Under the pieces are notes generated by a model. It was not told the origin of the DNA. It saw only the letters and a list, made by a program, of their open reading frames with translations, and made no database searches. 64,000 bases of DNA from Virgibacillus litoralis (GTDB lineage Bacteria > Bacillota > Bacilli > Bacillales > Amphibacillaceae), in NCBI RefSeq assembly GCF_017873675.1, contig NZ_JAGGKK010000003.1, positions 1 through 64,000 on the forward strand, in the 5' to 3' direction. Below are positions 8,698-16,791 of the stretch, piece by piece. The number at the start of each line of letters is the position of its first letter. The first letter of the stretch is position 1. Made by a program: the position numbers and the translations under genes.

Positions 8698-9753
8698 TTA
8701 GTAGGATACAATTTCAGAAAGTACATATTGATAAAGAAGTTGTTCCGTATAATTTAATGACGTCTCGTGTGTTCGCTCATATGCATGGGATGAATCAATT
8801 CCCGGTCCTATAAGTCCATGAATAATATCATGCCCAGCCCTGATAGCAGCTGATGCATCGGAACCGTAGTACGGATAAATATCTAATTTATGCCCAATAT
8901 TGTTTGATTCTGCAAGCTCTACTAGATGCTTACGCAATCCATAATGATATGGTCCGCTGGCATCCTTCACACAAATAGAAACGGTGTATTCATCTGTAGT
9001 TTGGCCATCGCCCATTGCACCCATATCGACAGCCAGGTATTCGACCGTTTCAGGATTTATATTGGAGTTACCACCATAGCCAATTTCTTCATTGTTTGAA
9101 ATTAGAAAATGTGTCGTATGAGGTAATGTGACATTTTCTTCTTTAACCCTTTTTATAAGTTGCATAAGGCCGGCAACACTTGCCTTGTCGTCTAAATGAC
9201 GTGATTTAATAAAACCGTTATCTGTTATCTGAACACGAGGATCAAAGGAAACAAAATCCCCTACTTCAATTCCAAGTGCACGAATATCATCAGCATTTTC
9301 AACCTTTGCATCAATACGGACTTCCATATTCTCCTGATTACGCTCTGCTTTTCCTGCATCCTTATAGACATGGACGGAAGTTTGATGCATTAGGATTGTT
9401 CCTGTGTAAACGTTGCCGCTGGTGGTTTCGATTTCACAGTACTCACCCTCAATAGCGTTATATTTGAAACCGCCGATAAGATCAAGACGCAGACGGCCGT
9501 TACTTTTCACTTCTTTAACCATAGCACCTAGTGTATCAACATGTGCGGTTAACATTCTGTGTTCCTTGTCATTTGCTCCAGGTAATGTCGCTATTAAGCC
9601 GCCTTTACGATTGCGCTTTGTTTCCACCTGCAGATTTTGTAAAAAATCCTCCACATATTGAATCACTTTCTCAGTGTTACCTGATGGACTCGGGATAGAA
9701 ACCAGCTGTTTAATAAGTTCTTTCGTTTCGTTTACGTTTGGATATGTAGTCAA
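8698..9753 (-). CDS. M42 family metallopeptidase (aminopeptidase)
   Basis: Co-catalytic dinuclear metalloaminopeptidase of family M42 (FrvX/PepA/YsdC group), cytosolic, 351 residues. Metal and catalytic motifs in order are LTAHVDTLGAM (His, Asp), SRHLDDKASV (bridging Asp), SNNEEIGYGGN (catalytic Glu-Glu), EYLAVDMGAMGDG (Asp) and GIDSSHAYERTH (His). Family members trim short peptides as tetrahedral 12-mers. The start is TTG with AAGGAG 8 nt ahead. It is a single gene with its own terminator. Confidence 0.9.
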   Translation of the reverse strand: MTTYPNVNETKELIKQLVSIPSPSGNTEKVIQYVEDFLQNLQVETKRNRKGGLIATLPGANDKEHRMLTAHVDTLGAMVKEVKSNGRLRLDLIGGFKYNAIEGEYCEIETTSGNVYTGTILMHQTSVHVYKDAGKAERNQENMEVRIDAKVENADDIRALGIEVGDFVSFDPRVQITDNGFIKSRHLDDKASVAGLMQLIKRVKEENVTLPHTTHFLISNNEEIGYGGNSNINPETVEYLAVDMGAMGDGQTTDEYTVSICVKDASGPYHYGLRKHLVELAESNNIGHKLDIYPYYGSDASAAIRAGHDIIHGLIGPGIDSSHAYERTHETSLNYTEQLLYQYVLSEIVSY

Positions 9754-10092
9754 AATGATTGCTCCTTCCTTAACTATAAATCTACTTCTTATATTGTATC
9801 GTTAATTGCGGGAGCTAACAACAAACCTTCTTAAGAAAATCATTAAAATCACTATAACTTAAAGCATAAACTTGTAACACTTTAATCATATATATGTTAG
9901 CTTACTAATCACGATAATATTAATGTTGAATAAATAACTCATTTTAATATTAAATTACTTAAAAAAATCTTCTCGAGCTTTATAAGCTAGCGGAGTTTCC
10001 GAAATACCTTTCCAACCCGGATAAAATAATTCATTAACATTTAAACGTTATATGTTTAAATTGCTGAAACTATTTTAAAAATTAAATAAAAT
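9754..10092. other. AT-rich intergenic region
   Basis: About 340 bp with no credible reading frame. It must contain the M42 gene promoter, but I see no box pair strong enough to name. It leads into the S-box-like element. Confidence 0.4.
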
Positions 10093-10172
10093 ATCCTTAT
10101 CAAGGAGGTTGAGGGACTGACCTTGTGATACCTCGGCAACCGCAACCTACAAGTCAAAAGCAGAATAAGAAA
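10093..10172 (+). ncRNA. Orphan SAM-I (S-box)-like riboswitch, degenerate
   Basis: On the plus strand the 5' half matches the S-box signature closely: CTTATCAAGGAGG, then TTGAGGGACTGACC, then TGTGATACCTCGGCAACC. P1 can form between CTTAT (about 10097) and ATAAG (about 10168). P2 can form between GGAGGT and ACCTC. The GGTGCTAAWTCC-type strand that normally closes P3 is missing, so the 3' half is shortened or decayed. No methionine or cysteine gene follows; the next gene is the convergent HerA. It is best read as the leader of a gene lost when the island formed. Confidence 0.7.
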
Positions 10173-10362
10173 ATCCGCATTTAATTAGATGTAATTAACA
10201 AATTTTTTTCAGTCTATTTTACAGATGTTTGAGAAGAAATTCTGAAGACTTTCTAAATCACTGCCCAATATCAATATTAAAGGCTTCTAAGTAATGGCTC
10301 ATTTGTTAAAAATCTATCACTGATTAATTAAGCCTCTTTACTTTAAAATGCATTCAAATGGT
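10173..10362. other. Region between S-box remnant and HerA gene end
   Basis: Contains an AT-only palindrome TTAATTA-GATG-TAATTAA (about 10181-10198) followed by seven T. It could be the expression platform terminator of the orphan riboswitch. No coding sequence is seen. Confidence 0.35.
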
Positions 10363-12195
10363 TCAATCTGTAAAGAATGGTACCTGTGCTACCCTCTTCC
10401 AAATCTTTGATGGTAATATTGTTTTAGAGTATTCTCCATATTCAGACCCGTTCACTAATACTTCCATTGGTACTGAGAAGGCTTCACCCACTAGTAAAGC
10501 ACTTCCAGTTCTAAGGTAAGATATTCTTGTTAGCTGTGACTCATTAATATAAGGAATACTTTTCCTCATTTGATCCAAATCTATATTGTTTCGAATTCTA
10601 TGTAAAATAAAGTTATTACATTGCGACATAACAGTTTTTGAAAGCTCTCCAGGCCTTTGACTTACAAGTATCATAAAAATACCGAATTTCCTACCTTCTT
10701 TTGAAATTTGTTCGAAGACTTTCAGCGAACGTAGTGGTTCTTCATAACTTCTCTCTTGAATATATTTATGGGCTTCATCAAAAATAAAGTGAAACATTTC
10801 TTCTATATTTCCCTGATTTCTTCGCTTATCCTTTTGAGTATTATAAATAATACGAAGGACATACCCAGTAAAAAACAATAAATCATTATCATCCATACTG
10901 GACACTTTAAATATAGTAAACCCTTTTCGAAAAGACATAATTTTATTGAATTCTTCTATTTTTTCTTTGGTCTTATCGAATAAAGAATTTGAATATGTTG
11001 CTATTAAGTTGTCAATTCGGGTCATTAGTGTCGAACAATGCGAACGAACTTGAGAGTTACCTTTTATTTCTTCAAATAAGAAGACCATATTTATACCTGT
11101 TTCTAATTTAGAAAGATCATCTACTGAACAATCTGCTTCTTCCATCATACTTGCAATTACTTCTTTACAATCTTCATAATGATAGCCGGACTCTTTTTTA
11201 ATAAAAATTTTCAAGGCTTCTATAAATGTTTCTTCTCGGCCATTGGATATACTTCCGAATTGAGAGCTATATGATCGTAGTGCTTCTTGTACCTTTTCGT
11301 CATCTATGTCTTTTAATAGATTTACTATTTTAGTTCTTTTACCCACTACTTCTGTTTGGACATTTTCATACATAAATAATGCACAATAAGCGTTGATCCA
11401 ATTATTAAAGTCAGTTTCTTTGCTAATTAAGTTGCCTAGGCGTAGACCATTTAATAACACTGGTAGTTGGACCCCCGGAGAAGGTTGGACAAGGTTTATC
11501 CAATCTTCTTTGCATAAAGTAGATAATGGTATTGCTAAATCATCTTCTACATCAACCTCGTTAACATTATCACTAGGTATTGAATTATACTCATCGTGTA
11601 CATCAAAAATAACAAAGTTTGCACTATCAATATCAAAGCTATCCTTTGCTGATTCTATAACTTCATTTATTAACTTTCTAACAGTTGTAGACTTACCCGA
11701 TCCGGTATTACCCAAAATACTCATATGATGAGATAATAACTCGTCAACATTGAATCTCGGGTAATAGCCATCATAAGCAGCCATTGAACCAATGCTTAAA
11801 GATAAGTCAATTTGGTTATTTAACTGTAAGATAGTATTTATGTCCTCCGTTAGTGTCAGGTACACATAATCCCCAATCATAGGAAATTTTGATAAACCAA
11901 AATTAAACTTTTTATTCTCTATTTCCCCTAACGGTGTAGCCTCAAAGTATAAACAATCACTGAATTTAGATTCTTCCTCTTTTATCAAAGGTTTCTCTTG
12001 TTCAAATAATCCAGTTACTTGATAAATAAATTTCTGGTAACGAGACTTATAAATTGTAATAAATGTATTTATTCCTTCAAATAAATATAAGTCCCCCTTA
12101 TAATTGTGATTAATTTTGTCTTTATTAGAAATTTCAATTAAGATTTTGTTTGTAAAGGCCTTGCTTATAACTCCTATGCTATTCTGATTCTTCAT
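10363..12195 (-). CDS. HerA-like ATPase of SIR2-HerA defence module
   Basis: DUF87/HerA-FtsK superfamily ATPase of about 610 residues. It has an N-terminal beta-rich HerA-barrel-like domain (about 1-120), Walker A GNTGSGKSTTVRK near residue 162, Walker B FIFDEAHKY near residue 490, and a sensor/arginine region FGIFMILVSQRPGELS. It overlaps the SIR2 gene upstream. SIR2 plus HerA form a hetero-oligomeric anti-phage complex, with HerA giving nuclease/translocase-type activity and SIR2 depleting NAD+ (described as SIR2-HerA or Nezha). A GTG 12 bp upstream is an alternative start. Codon use is AT-rich compared with core genes, fitting horizontal transfer. Confidence 0.88.
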   Translation of the reverse strand: MKNQNSIGVISKAFTNKILIEISNKDKINHNYKGDLYLFEGINTFITIYKSRYQKFIYQVTGLFEQEKPLIKEEESKFSDCLYFEATPLGEIENKKFNFGLSKFPMIGDYVYLTLTEDINTILQLNNQIDLSLSIGSMAAYDGYYPRFNVDELLSHHMSILGNTGSGKSTTVRKLINEVIESAKDSFDIDSANFVIFDVHDEYNSIPSDNVNEVDVEDDLAIPLSTLCKEDWINLVQPSPGVQLPVLLNGLRLGNLISKETDFNNWINAYCALFMYENVQTEVVGKRTKIVNLLKDIDDEKVQEALRSYSSQFGSISNGREETFIEALKIFIKKESGYHYEDCKEVIASMMEEADCSVDDLSKLETGINMVFLFEEIKGNSQVRSHCSTLMTRIDNLIATYSNSLFDKTKEKIEEFNKIMSFRKGFTIFKVSSMDDNDLLFFTGYVLRIIYNTQKDKRRNQGNIEEMFHFIFDEAHKYIQERSYEEPLRSLKVFEQISKEGRKFGIFMILVSQRPGELSKTVMSQCNNFILHRIRNNIDLDQMRKSIPYINESQLTRISYLRTGSALLVGEAFSVPMEVLVNGSEYGEYSKTILPSKIWKRVAQVPFFTD

Positions 12196-13324
12196 CTTCT
12201 TTATCACATCCTAGATACTCAATAAAGTTAGCAAAATAGTGGCCATCATCCTGGCTCTTGAAACTTCCACCAATAAAATGGAAGTTCATTCTATCCATAT
12301 TCTCTTTCAAAAAACTTTTAGCTTTCGGCTCATCAGAATTTCCAAATACAATGAGAGTAAAATCTTCATTATTTAAAGCTTGAGAAATTAACTGATTAAT
12401 GTGATCATCGGGAAATCCGTACCCAATTACGACTAATGTAGAATCAGGCTTTTGTAAATTCGTTGTGAATTCTCTTATTAATTCCGAATAGGGTGATTGT
12501 TGAGACTCAAGATGCTTATGGATAGTAGGGTAAATCATCACATTTTCTGTATTATCATTGTATTTAGGATTTTGCTGAATTATAGAATTAAGGTCGTCAC
12601 TATATTCCCAATCAATTGAACCATGTAATTTGTGAAGCTTTATGTACCTCTTTAGAGTACTCCATTTTTCTTTATATCTATTTTGATCATCCACTAACCT
12701 TAACCTATATTCATATGGGTTGAAAACTCTCTTCACGCTACCTTTAAATCCATTAGAATAGTGAATGCCTAAGTCCTCCATAGCTACTTCATTAAATAAG
12801 TCATAGTTAGTGGTAAAAACATTTAAAGGAGAATGATTCTTAAACTCTCTTTGATTAAAAATGTTTCCGTAAAAATTTTTATAGTTTTCAAGCGTCTCAA
12901 CAACCTTTTCGTTAAAAGGATCATCCAACTCAAAATATCTTTTAGGCATTGTCTTTAATAATTCATCTTTGGTAGTTTTAAAGGCTTTTTGATAAGGATA
13001 TGCTTCTCCAGATTCTTCTCCATGAAACGTAATTGCATTATTTAACCAATTAAGATAATTTTCGATATCGTCACTATCTATAAATTTACCCAAGTAAGGT
13101 TCTATCTCTTCTTTTTGTTTAATGTTGGAAAATATCCATGACATTAAAGGTACCGCTGGAAGGGAAGCACCAGACCCTATTAAGAAGTTCAAATTTTCAC
13201 TACTACATTGGTGTTTAATAAAAGTAGAAACCTCTTTAATTTGATGGCTGAAACTCTTTCCCCTTAAGTTATCCTCTCCAGCCCGTATATGATATATATT
13301 TTGTGTGAAGTCTTCTTCACTCAT
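12179..13324 (-). CDS. SIR2-like NAD-degrading effector of SIR2-HerA system
   Basis: SIR2-domain protein of 381 residues. NAD-site motifs are NFLIGSGASLPAVP at residues 46-59, VFTTNYDLFNE near 169-179, and KLHGSIDWEY near 232-241, which includes the catalytic-type His. VVIGYGFPDDHIN near 298-310 is the standard C-terminal SIR2 strand. Such stand-alone SIR2s in defence loci act as NADases that stop phage replication by killing or arresting the cell. The last 17 bp or more overlap HerA, so the two are translationally coupled. A GGGGGTAA ribosome site precedes the ATG. Confidence 0.9.
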   Translation of the reverse strand: MSEEDFTQNIYHIRAGEDNLRGKSFSHQIKEVSTFIKHQCSSENLNFLIGSGASLPAVPLMSWIFSNIKQKEEIEPYLGKFIDSDDIENYLNWLNNAITFHGEESGEAYPYQKAFKTTKDELLKTMPKRYFELDDPFNEKVVETLENYKNFYGNIFNQREFKNHSPLNVFTTNYDLFNEVAMEDLGIHYSNGFKGSVKRVFNPYEYRLRLVDDQNRYKEKWSTLKRYIKLHKLHGSIDWEYSDDLNSIIQQNPKYNDNTENVMIYPTIHKHLESQQSPYSELIREFTTNLQKPDSTLVVIGYGFPDDHINQLISQALNNEDFTLIVFGNSDEPKAKSFLKENMDRMNFHFIGGSFKSQDDGHYFANFIEYLGCDKEDEESE

Positions 13325-13663
13325 TAAATTACCCCCATAAATAAATCGCTATAAAATTCTATCTTTTACAATTAATGCAAACCAAAATAAAAACTACAAG
13401 ATAGATAATTTAGTATTGGTAAGATCTTAGCGTAATTAACCTATACTTATTGCTGTAATTCTCATCATTATCATTAATCATATTAAATGGAGATTCAAAT
13501 CCCAAAGTTCAAAATTTGATTACATCAATGGTTAAAAAGAGATTAGTATCAGTGTTAGTGAAAGGTACATAACACCCATAGTGTCTCGAAGTCAAGTCTT
13601 GAACTATTTATGGTACTAGTTATTCTAATACCATTAAAGTTTTTGAATGTGAATGCCTTCTTA
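13325..13663. other. AT-rich gap between SIR2 gene and YHYH pseudogene
   Basis: No credible gene. It should hold the SIR2-HerA promoter (genes on the minus strand), but no near-consensus box pair stands out. A short open frame at 13555-13746 is an out-of-frame shadow of the pseudogene's 3' end. Confidence 0.35.
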
Positions 13664-14299
13664 TTAGTTCCTTTTATTGAAAAACTTGTTATATATGAAT
13701 ACAGGACTTGCGATAAGCCATAATATACCCGCAAAGACCACACCATAAAAGAGACCTTGCAAAAGACTATAAAGGAGGTCTCCTATAAAATCAAAAACCT
13801 TTACATACCAAGGATGTGGAACTTTTTCTTCCTTCTTTTCTAGATAAGAATTGATATTTTCCCAATCGATATTGCTGCCGGAGCTATTTCCGTTATGGTA
13901 GTGATATTCTCCGTACTCCAGTCCGTGCTCTACGCAGTTTGTACGACATATATTTAGATTCTACGAAAATTTTTGGTAATCTTGCTTATAAATATTTATA
14001 AACAGTTGATCTCTATCATTTTGATGGTTAATACGCAAACCCGTCTGATTACTTTGTGCTGGAACTTTCTTCAACCCGAGTCTCTCATAAATACTTTCTT
14101 CTGTGAATTGTAAACTAGGTAAATCTATTAAAACCTTAAGCCTAGTTGATTTTAAAAATACTTTTTCCCATTTATCGTTCTTTGGACCAAAAATTGTTAG
14201 GTATTTGCTTCTAATAGAATAATTGTTATCTTTTAGTTTTTTTAGATGCGAATTTCCTAAACTATTTATAGAACGCTAAAATTCTGCAAGTCTTTTCAT
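13664..14299 (-). pseudogene. YHYH-motif membrane protein gene with two in-frame TAG codons
   Basis: A 212-codon frame starts ATG at 14299 after an excellent site, GGGGAGGTTCGT. It is interrupted by TAG at codon 8 (14276-14278) and codon 113 (13961-13963) and has no TAA or TGA before the terminal TAA. Translated past the stops, it reads as a charged N-terminal half (YSIRSKYLTIFGPKND), then a Cys/His segment CRTNCVEHGLEYGEYHYHNG resembling the YHYH domain. It ends with a 25-residue hydrophobic helix (YGVVFAGILWLIASPVFIY) and a short basic tail. The function is unknown. The frame's preservation implies a recent loss, or amber readthrough. Confidence 0.65.
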
Positions 14300-14380
14300 A
14301 CGAACCTCCCCTATAAATAAACCTAATTTAGGTATATTTGACTCAACATTAATTATTCACATAATCCATGTTATGAGAAC

Positions 14381-14527
14381 TTATCTATATAAAACAATAT
14401 AAAATAGTAGATCGCCTTCAGCAGTTTTATTTATGAAAAATTCCATGCTTGAACAGGCATCAAATTTATCCCTCTTTTTATTTATTGAATCACTTAATTT
14501 TGTAGTCTCTTTAACAAGATTCGACAT
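14381..14527 (-). pseudogene. Possible small ORF or gene remnant
   Basis: A 48-codon frame starting MSNLVKETTKLSDSINKK, with GGAGG 13 nt upstream (too far to be convincing). An overlapping frame just upstream reads LSLEEFNNQCRILLKRLQN, then stops. The two together look like a frameshifted helical protein fragment. No family is recognised. Confidence 0.25.
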
Positions 14528-14604
14528 TGATTGTTAAATTCCTCCAAACTTAAAGGATTATCCGTAATTTTTATGAAAAGAACTAAAATTTCTATGGCAA
14601 TTGG

Positions 14605-14631
14605 CGGAAGTGCTTTTACTTCCGTTTTTTT
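14605..14631 (+). terminator. Rho-independent terminator, no obvious gene
   Basis: CGGAAGT, loop GCTTTT, ACTTCCG, then seven T on the plus strand. No intact plus-strand gene precedes it, so it probably belongs to a transcript lost from the island or to an unrecognised small RNA. Confidence 0.6.
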
Positions 14632-15605
14632 ATTTCAATAAGAGTGAAATAATAGGTATGCGTAACTTATGATTATTCAATCTAATAATTATAAATCATT
14701 TATTACATCATGCCGCCCATAAGATGAAAGGCTGTAACATCTTTAACATCATGCTACAAAATAGCGGTATATCAACGTTTTTGAATTATCTTGCTGTATC
14801 AACTTTCATGTGAAATTACGATTTTCACTTCCGTGCGTTAGCAAAATGTTAGCATTTTTTCTTAGAATTAGAATAAAGAACGAATCATGTTTTATATATA
14901 GTCTGTAAATTAGTTTAATTGAAAATATACATGCTTAAAGTATGCCGCCCGTATATTAACATAGGAAACATATAAAAATAAAAGTTAAAAAAACCATTAA
15001 ATCAACATTTTTTGATATTTACTTTCGCATAATTATAGTTGCTTATAAATATGAACATAATCAAAACATGAACATTTTATTTTTATTGAAAAAATATAAA
15101 GTTTCAATTCACTCTTGTTCTTGCAAGTATTTTATTAGGTAAAAAAACTTAAAGTGAACTCTACTCTGTCGATAGAAATGTACTTTTAATTATAATAGAT
15201 TAGGCTTTAAAGGGTTGATTTTTTATCAAATAGTGTTGGTGGCAACATGTTTAAGTTTTTCACCCGATTGCCACCAACTTACCACCATGATTGGCTAACT
15301 GTCGATATTACATAACAATACTCCATAAGCTAGTCATAAGGTAACTTTTATGATTAATTTTTGTTAATAAACCAGACAAAGTTAATATAATTTAATTAAC
15401 CAAATATATATAGAAAGGATGTTATAATTGAGACTAAAATTTACAGAAATAATAAACATCACTGTTAACACTTAAGTCCAAAATCTACTTCAACTACTCA
15501 ATAATAAAGAACACTTAATAAACTTCCACCTAGCTAAGCCAGAATCCAAAATCTCCATTTACTATAATTAAAACGTAAACTTATTAACAATCTTATACAT
15601 GGTTG
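14632..15605. other. Gene-poor AT-rich island segment
   Basis: Nearly 1 kb without a credible gene. It holds an 11-bp inverted repeat (listed separately). It also holds a plus-strand TATAAT-like box near 15386 followed by AAAGGATG and a 15-codon frame starting TTG at 15428, which looks like the 5' stub of a lost gene. GTTAGC occurs twice near 14840-14857. The region looks like debris from insertions and deletions. Confidence 0.4.
15235..15278. repeat. 11-bp inverted repeat, GTTGGTGGCAA
   Basis: GTTGGTGGCAA at 15235-15245 and TTGCCACCAAC at 15268-15278 are separated by 22 bp, with a further ACCACC just outside. There is no T-run, so it is not a classical terminator. Recombination sites of tyrosine integrases often look like this, but no integrase gene is present. 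Confidence 0.5.
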
Positions 15606-15692
15606 TTAGCGCATATTTTGCATCTTCTTCAAGAATTCATCTTTTTCTTTCCCAGTATCAATTGCACGCTTCAGTAGCGTAGAGTCACTTCG
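15606..15692 (-). pseudogene. C-terminal gene fragment
   Basis: A frame of about 28 codons with no start reads SDSTLLKRAIDTGKEKDEF and ends KKMQNMR-stop. Its amphipathic composition looks like a genuine protein C-terminus, but an in-frame TAA lies just upstream. No family is identified. Confidence 0.3.
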
Positions 15693-15781
15693 CCCTTAAA
15701 CCGGGCGGATTTTATTAATATTCTATTTCGTATGTTTCTCCACCGAAACGGAGCTGCTTACATTTAGTAGAGAGGCTCATA

Positions 15782-16699
15782 TTATTTATTAAATAGAGAC
15801 GCCGCTCCAATAAACGTGCTAATAAGTGGGCTATATGAGATATCTACCTTCACACTAGAATCTGATAAATTCCCCTTAAAATGTGACTCGAAAAGCTGAT
15901 AGCTTTTTGCTATCTGGCCTCCAAATACAATTACTTCAGGTTTTACAGAATCAATAAATGGATTAACAGCTTCACCCATTATTGCCCCAAAATCATTAAA
16001 CGCCTCCATTGCACATTTTTCTCCCCTTATAGCCAATGCTGCTAATTCTCTTACATCTAGTTCTCTACTATCAAAACCTTTACTTTGAGCCAAATTTAAT
16101 ATCCCTCTTTTAGAAATATAATCGTCAATTATACCTTTTTTAAATGGGACATTAAAAATATTGCCACTTTCTGGTACGCCCCAATGACCTTTAACTATAT
16201 CTCCCTGGTCCATAAATACTGAACCTATCCCTGTTCCTAAGGTAAAAGAAGCGATTCTTTCCACATTTCGCTTTTTATATCTATCTACGTATTCACCTAA
16301 TGCAAATAACACCGCATCATTTTCGATAAGAACCTTGAGATTATTTAGCGAAAGGCTAATTATGAATGATTTTTTAGCTAACCGATTCTGCAGTTCTTCT
16401 TTTACATTTGTTCCATAAAGAGATTCATATTTTGCTAAATCTTTTATATAACAAACTCCGCTTTGATAGTCACAAGGACCGGGAAAGGCAATCCCAATAC
16501 CCACTATACTGACATCACTCTTTAATTCCATAATTAATTTGATTTGTTCTACAATTATATTTTTAATGTGATTTAATATCACATCTTTCGGTTCATTAGC
16601 TAATGAAGGATAAGTAGCTATAGTTTCTTTTGGGACAACTCCGTTACTTGATACAGCTGCCGCATGAATAGAAGTTCCACCTACATCTAATGTAATCAC
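15782..16699 (-). CDS. ROK family sugar kinase, zinc-motif-less
   Basis: ROK-fold (ASKHA) protein of 305-310 residues. The phosphate-1 loop LDVGGTSIHAA is at the N-terminus, the catalytic Asp lies in VLIENDAVLF (about residue 110), the glycine-rich GTGIGSVFM lies near 156, and a second loop IVFGGQIAKS lies near 270. The usual ExGH plus CxCGxxGCxE zinc site is replaced by VPESGNIFNVPFKKG with no cysteines, so substrate recognition must differ. It sits 90 bp after the mannose-6-phosphate isomerase gene and probably supplies mannose- or hexose-6-phosphate. The ribosome site AGAGGTGG is too far from this GTG but ideally spaced for an in-frame ATC at 16709-16711. Confidence 0.8.
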   Translation of the reverse strand: MITLDVGGTSIHAAAVSSNGVVPKETIATYPSLANEPKDVILNHIKNIIVEQIKLIMELKSDVSIVGIGIAFPGPCDYQSGVCYIKDLAKYESLYGTNVKEELQNRLAKKSFIISLSLNNLKVLIENDAVLFALGEYVDRYKKRNVERIASFTLGTGIGSVFMDQGDIVKGHWGVPESGNIFNVPFKKGIIDDYISKRGILNLAQSKGFDSRELDVRELAALAIRGEKCAMEAFNDFGAIMGEAVNPFIDSVKPEVIVFGGQIAKSYQLFESHFKGNLSDSSVKVDISYSPLISTFIGAASLFNK

Positions 16700-16791
16700 A
16701 TAACTCGCGATAAAAAACCACCTCTTTGATTGATTTTACGTTTGGCTTTCGATAAAAATAGCCCACTTTTAAGCTTAGTCCTATTAAAATT

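Noticed and set aside
13555-13746. 63-residue minus-strand ORF
   Set aside because: It overlaps the 3' end of the YHYH frame in another frame and lacks a ribosome site and recognisable composition.
15235-15278. Integrase attachment site
   Set aside because: The inverted repeat is suggestive, but there is no integrase, tRNA gene or second copy in the window, so it is listed only as a repeat.
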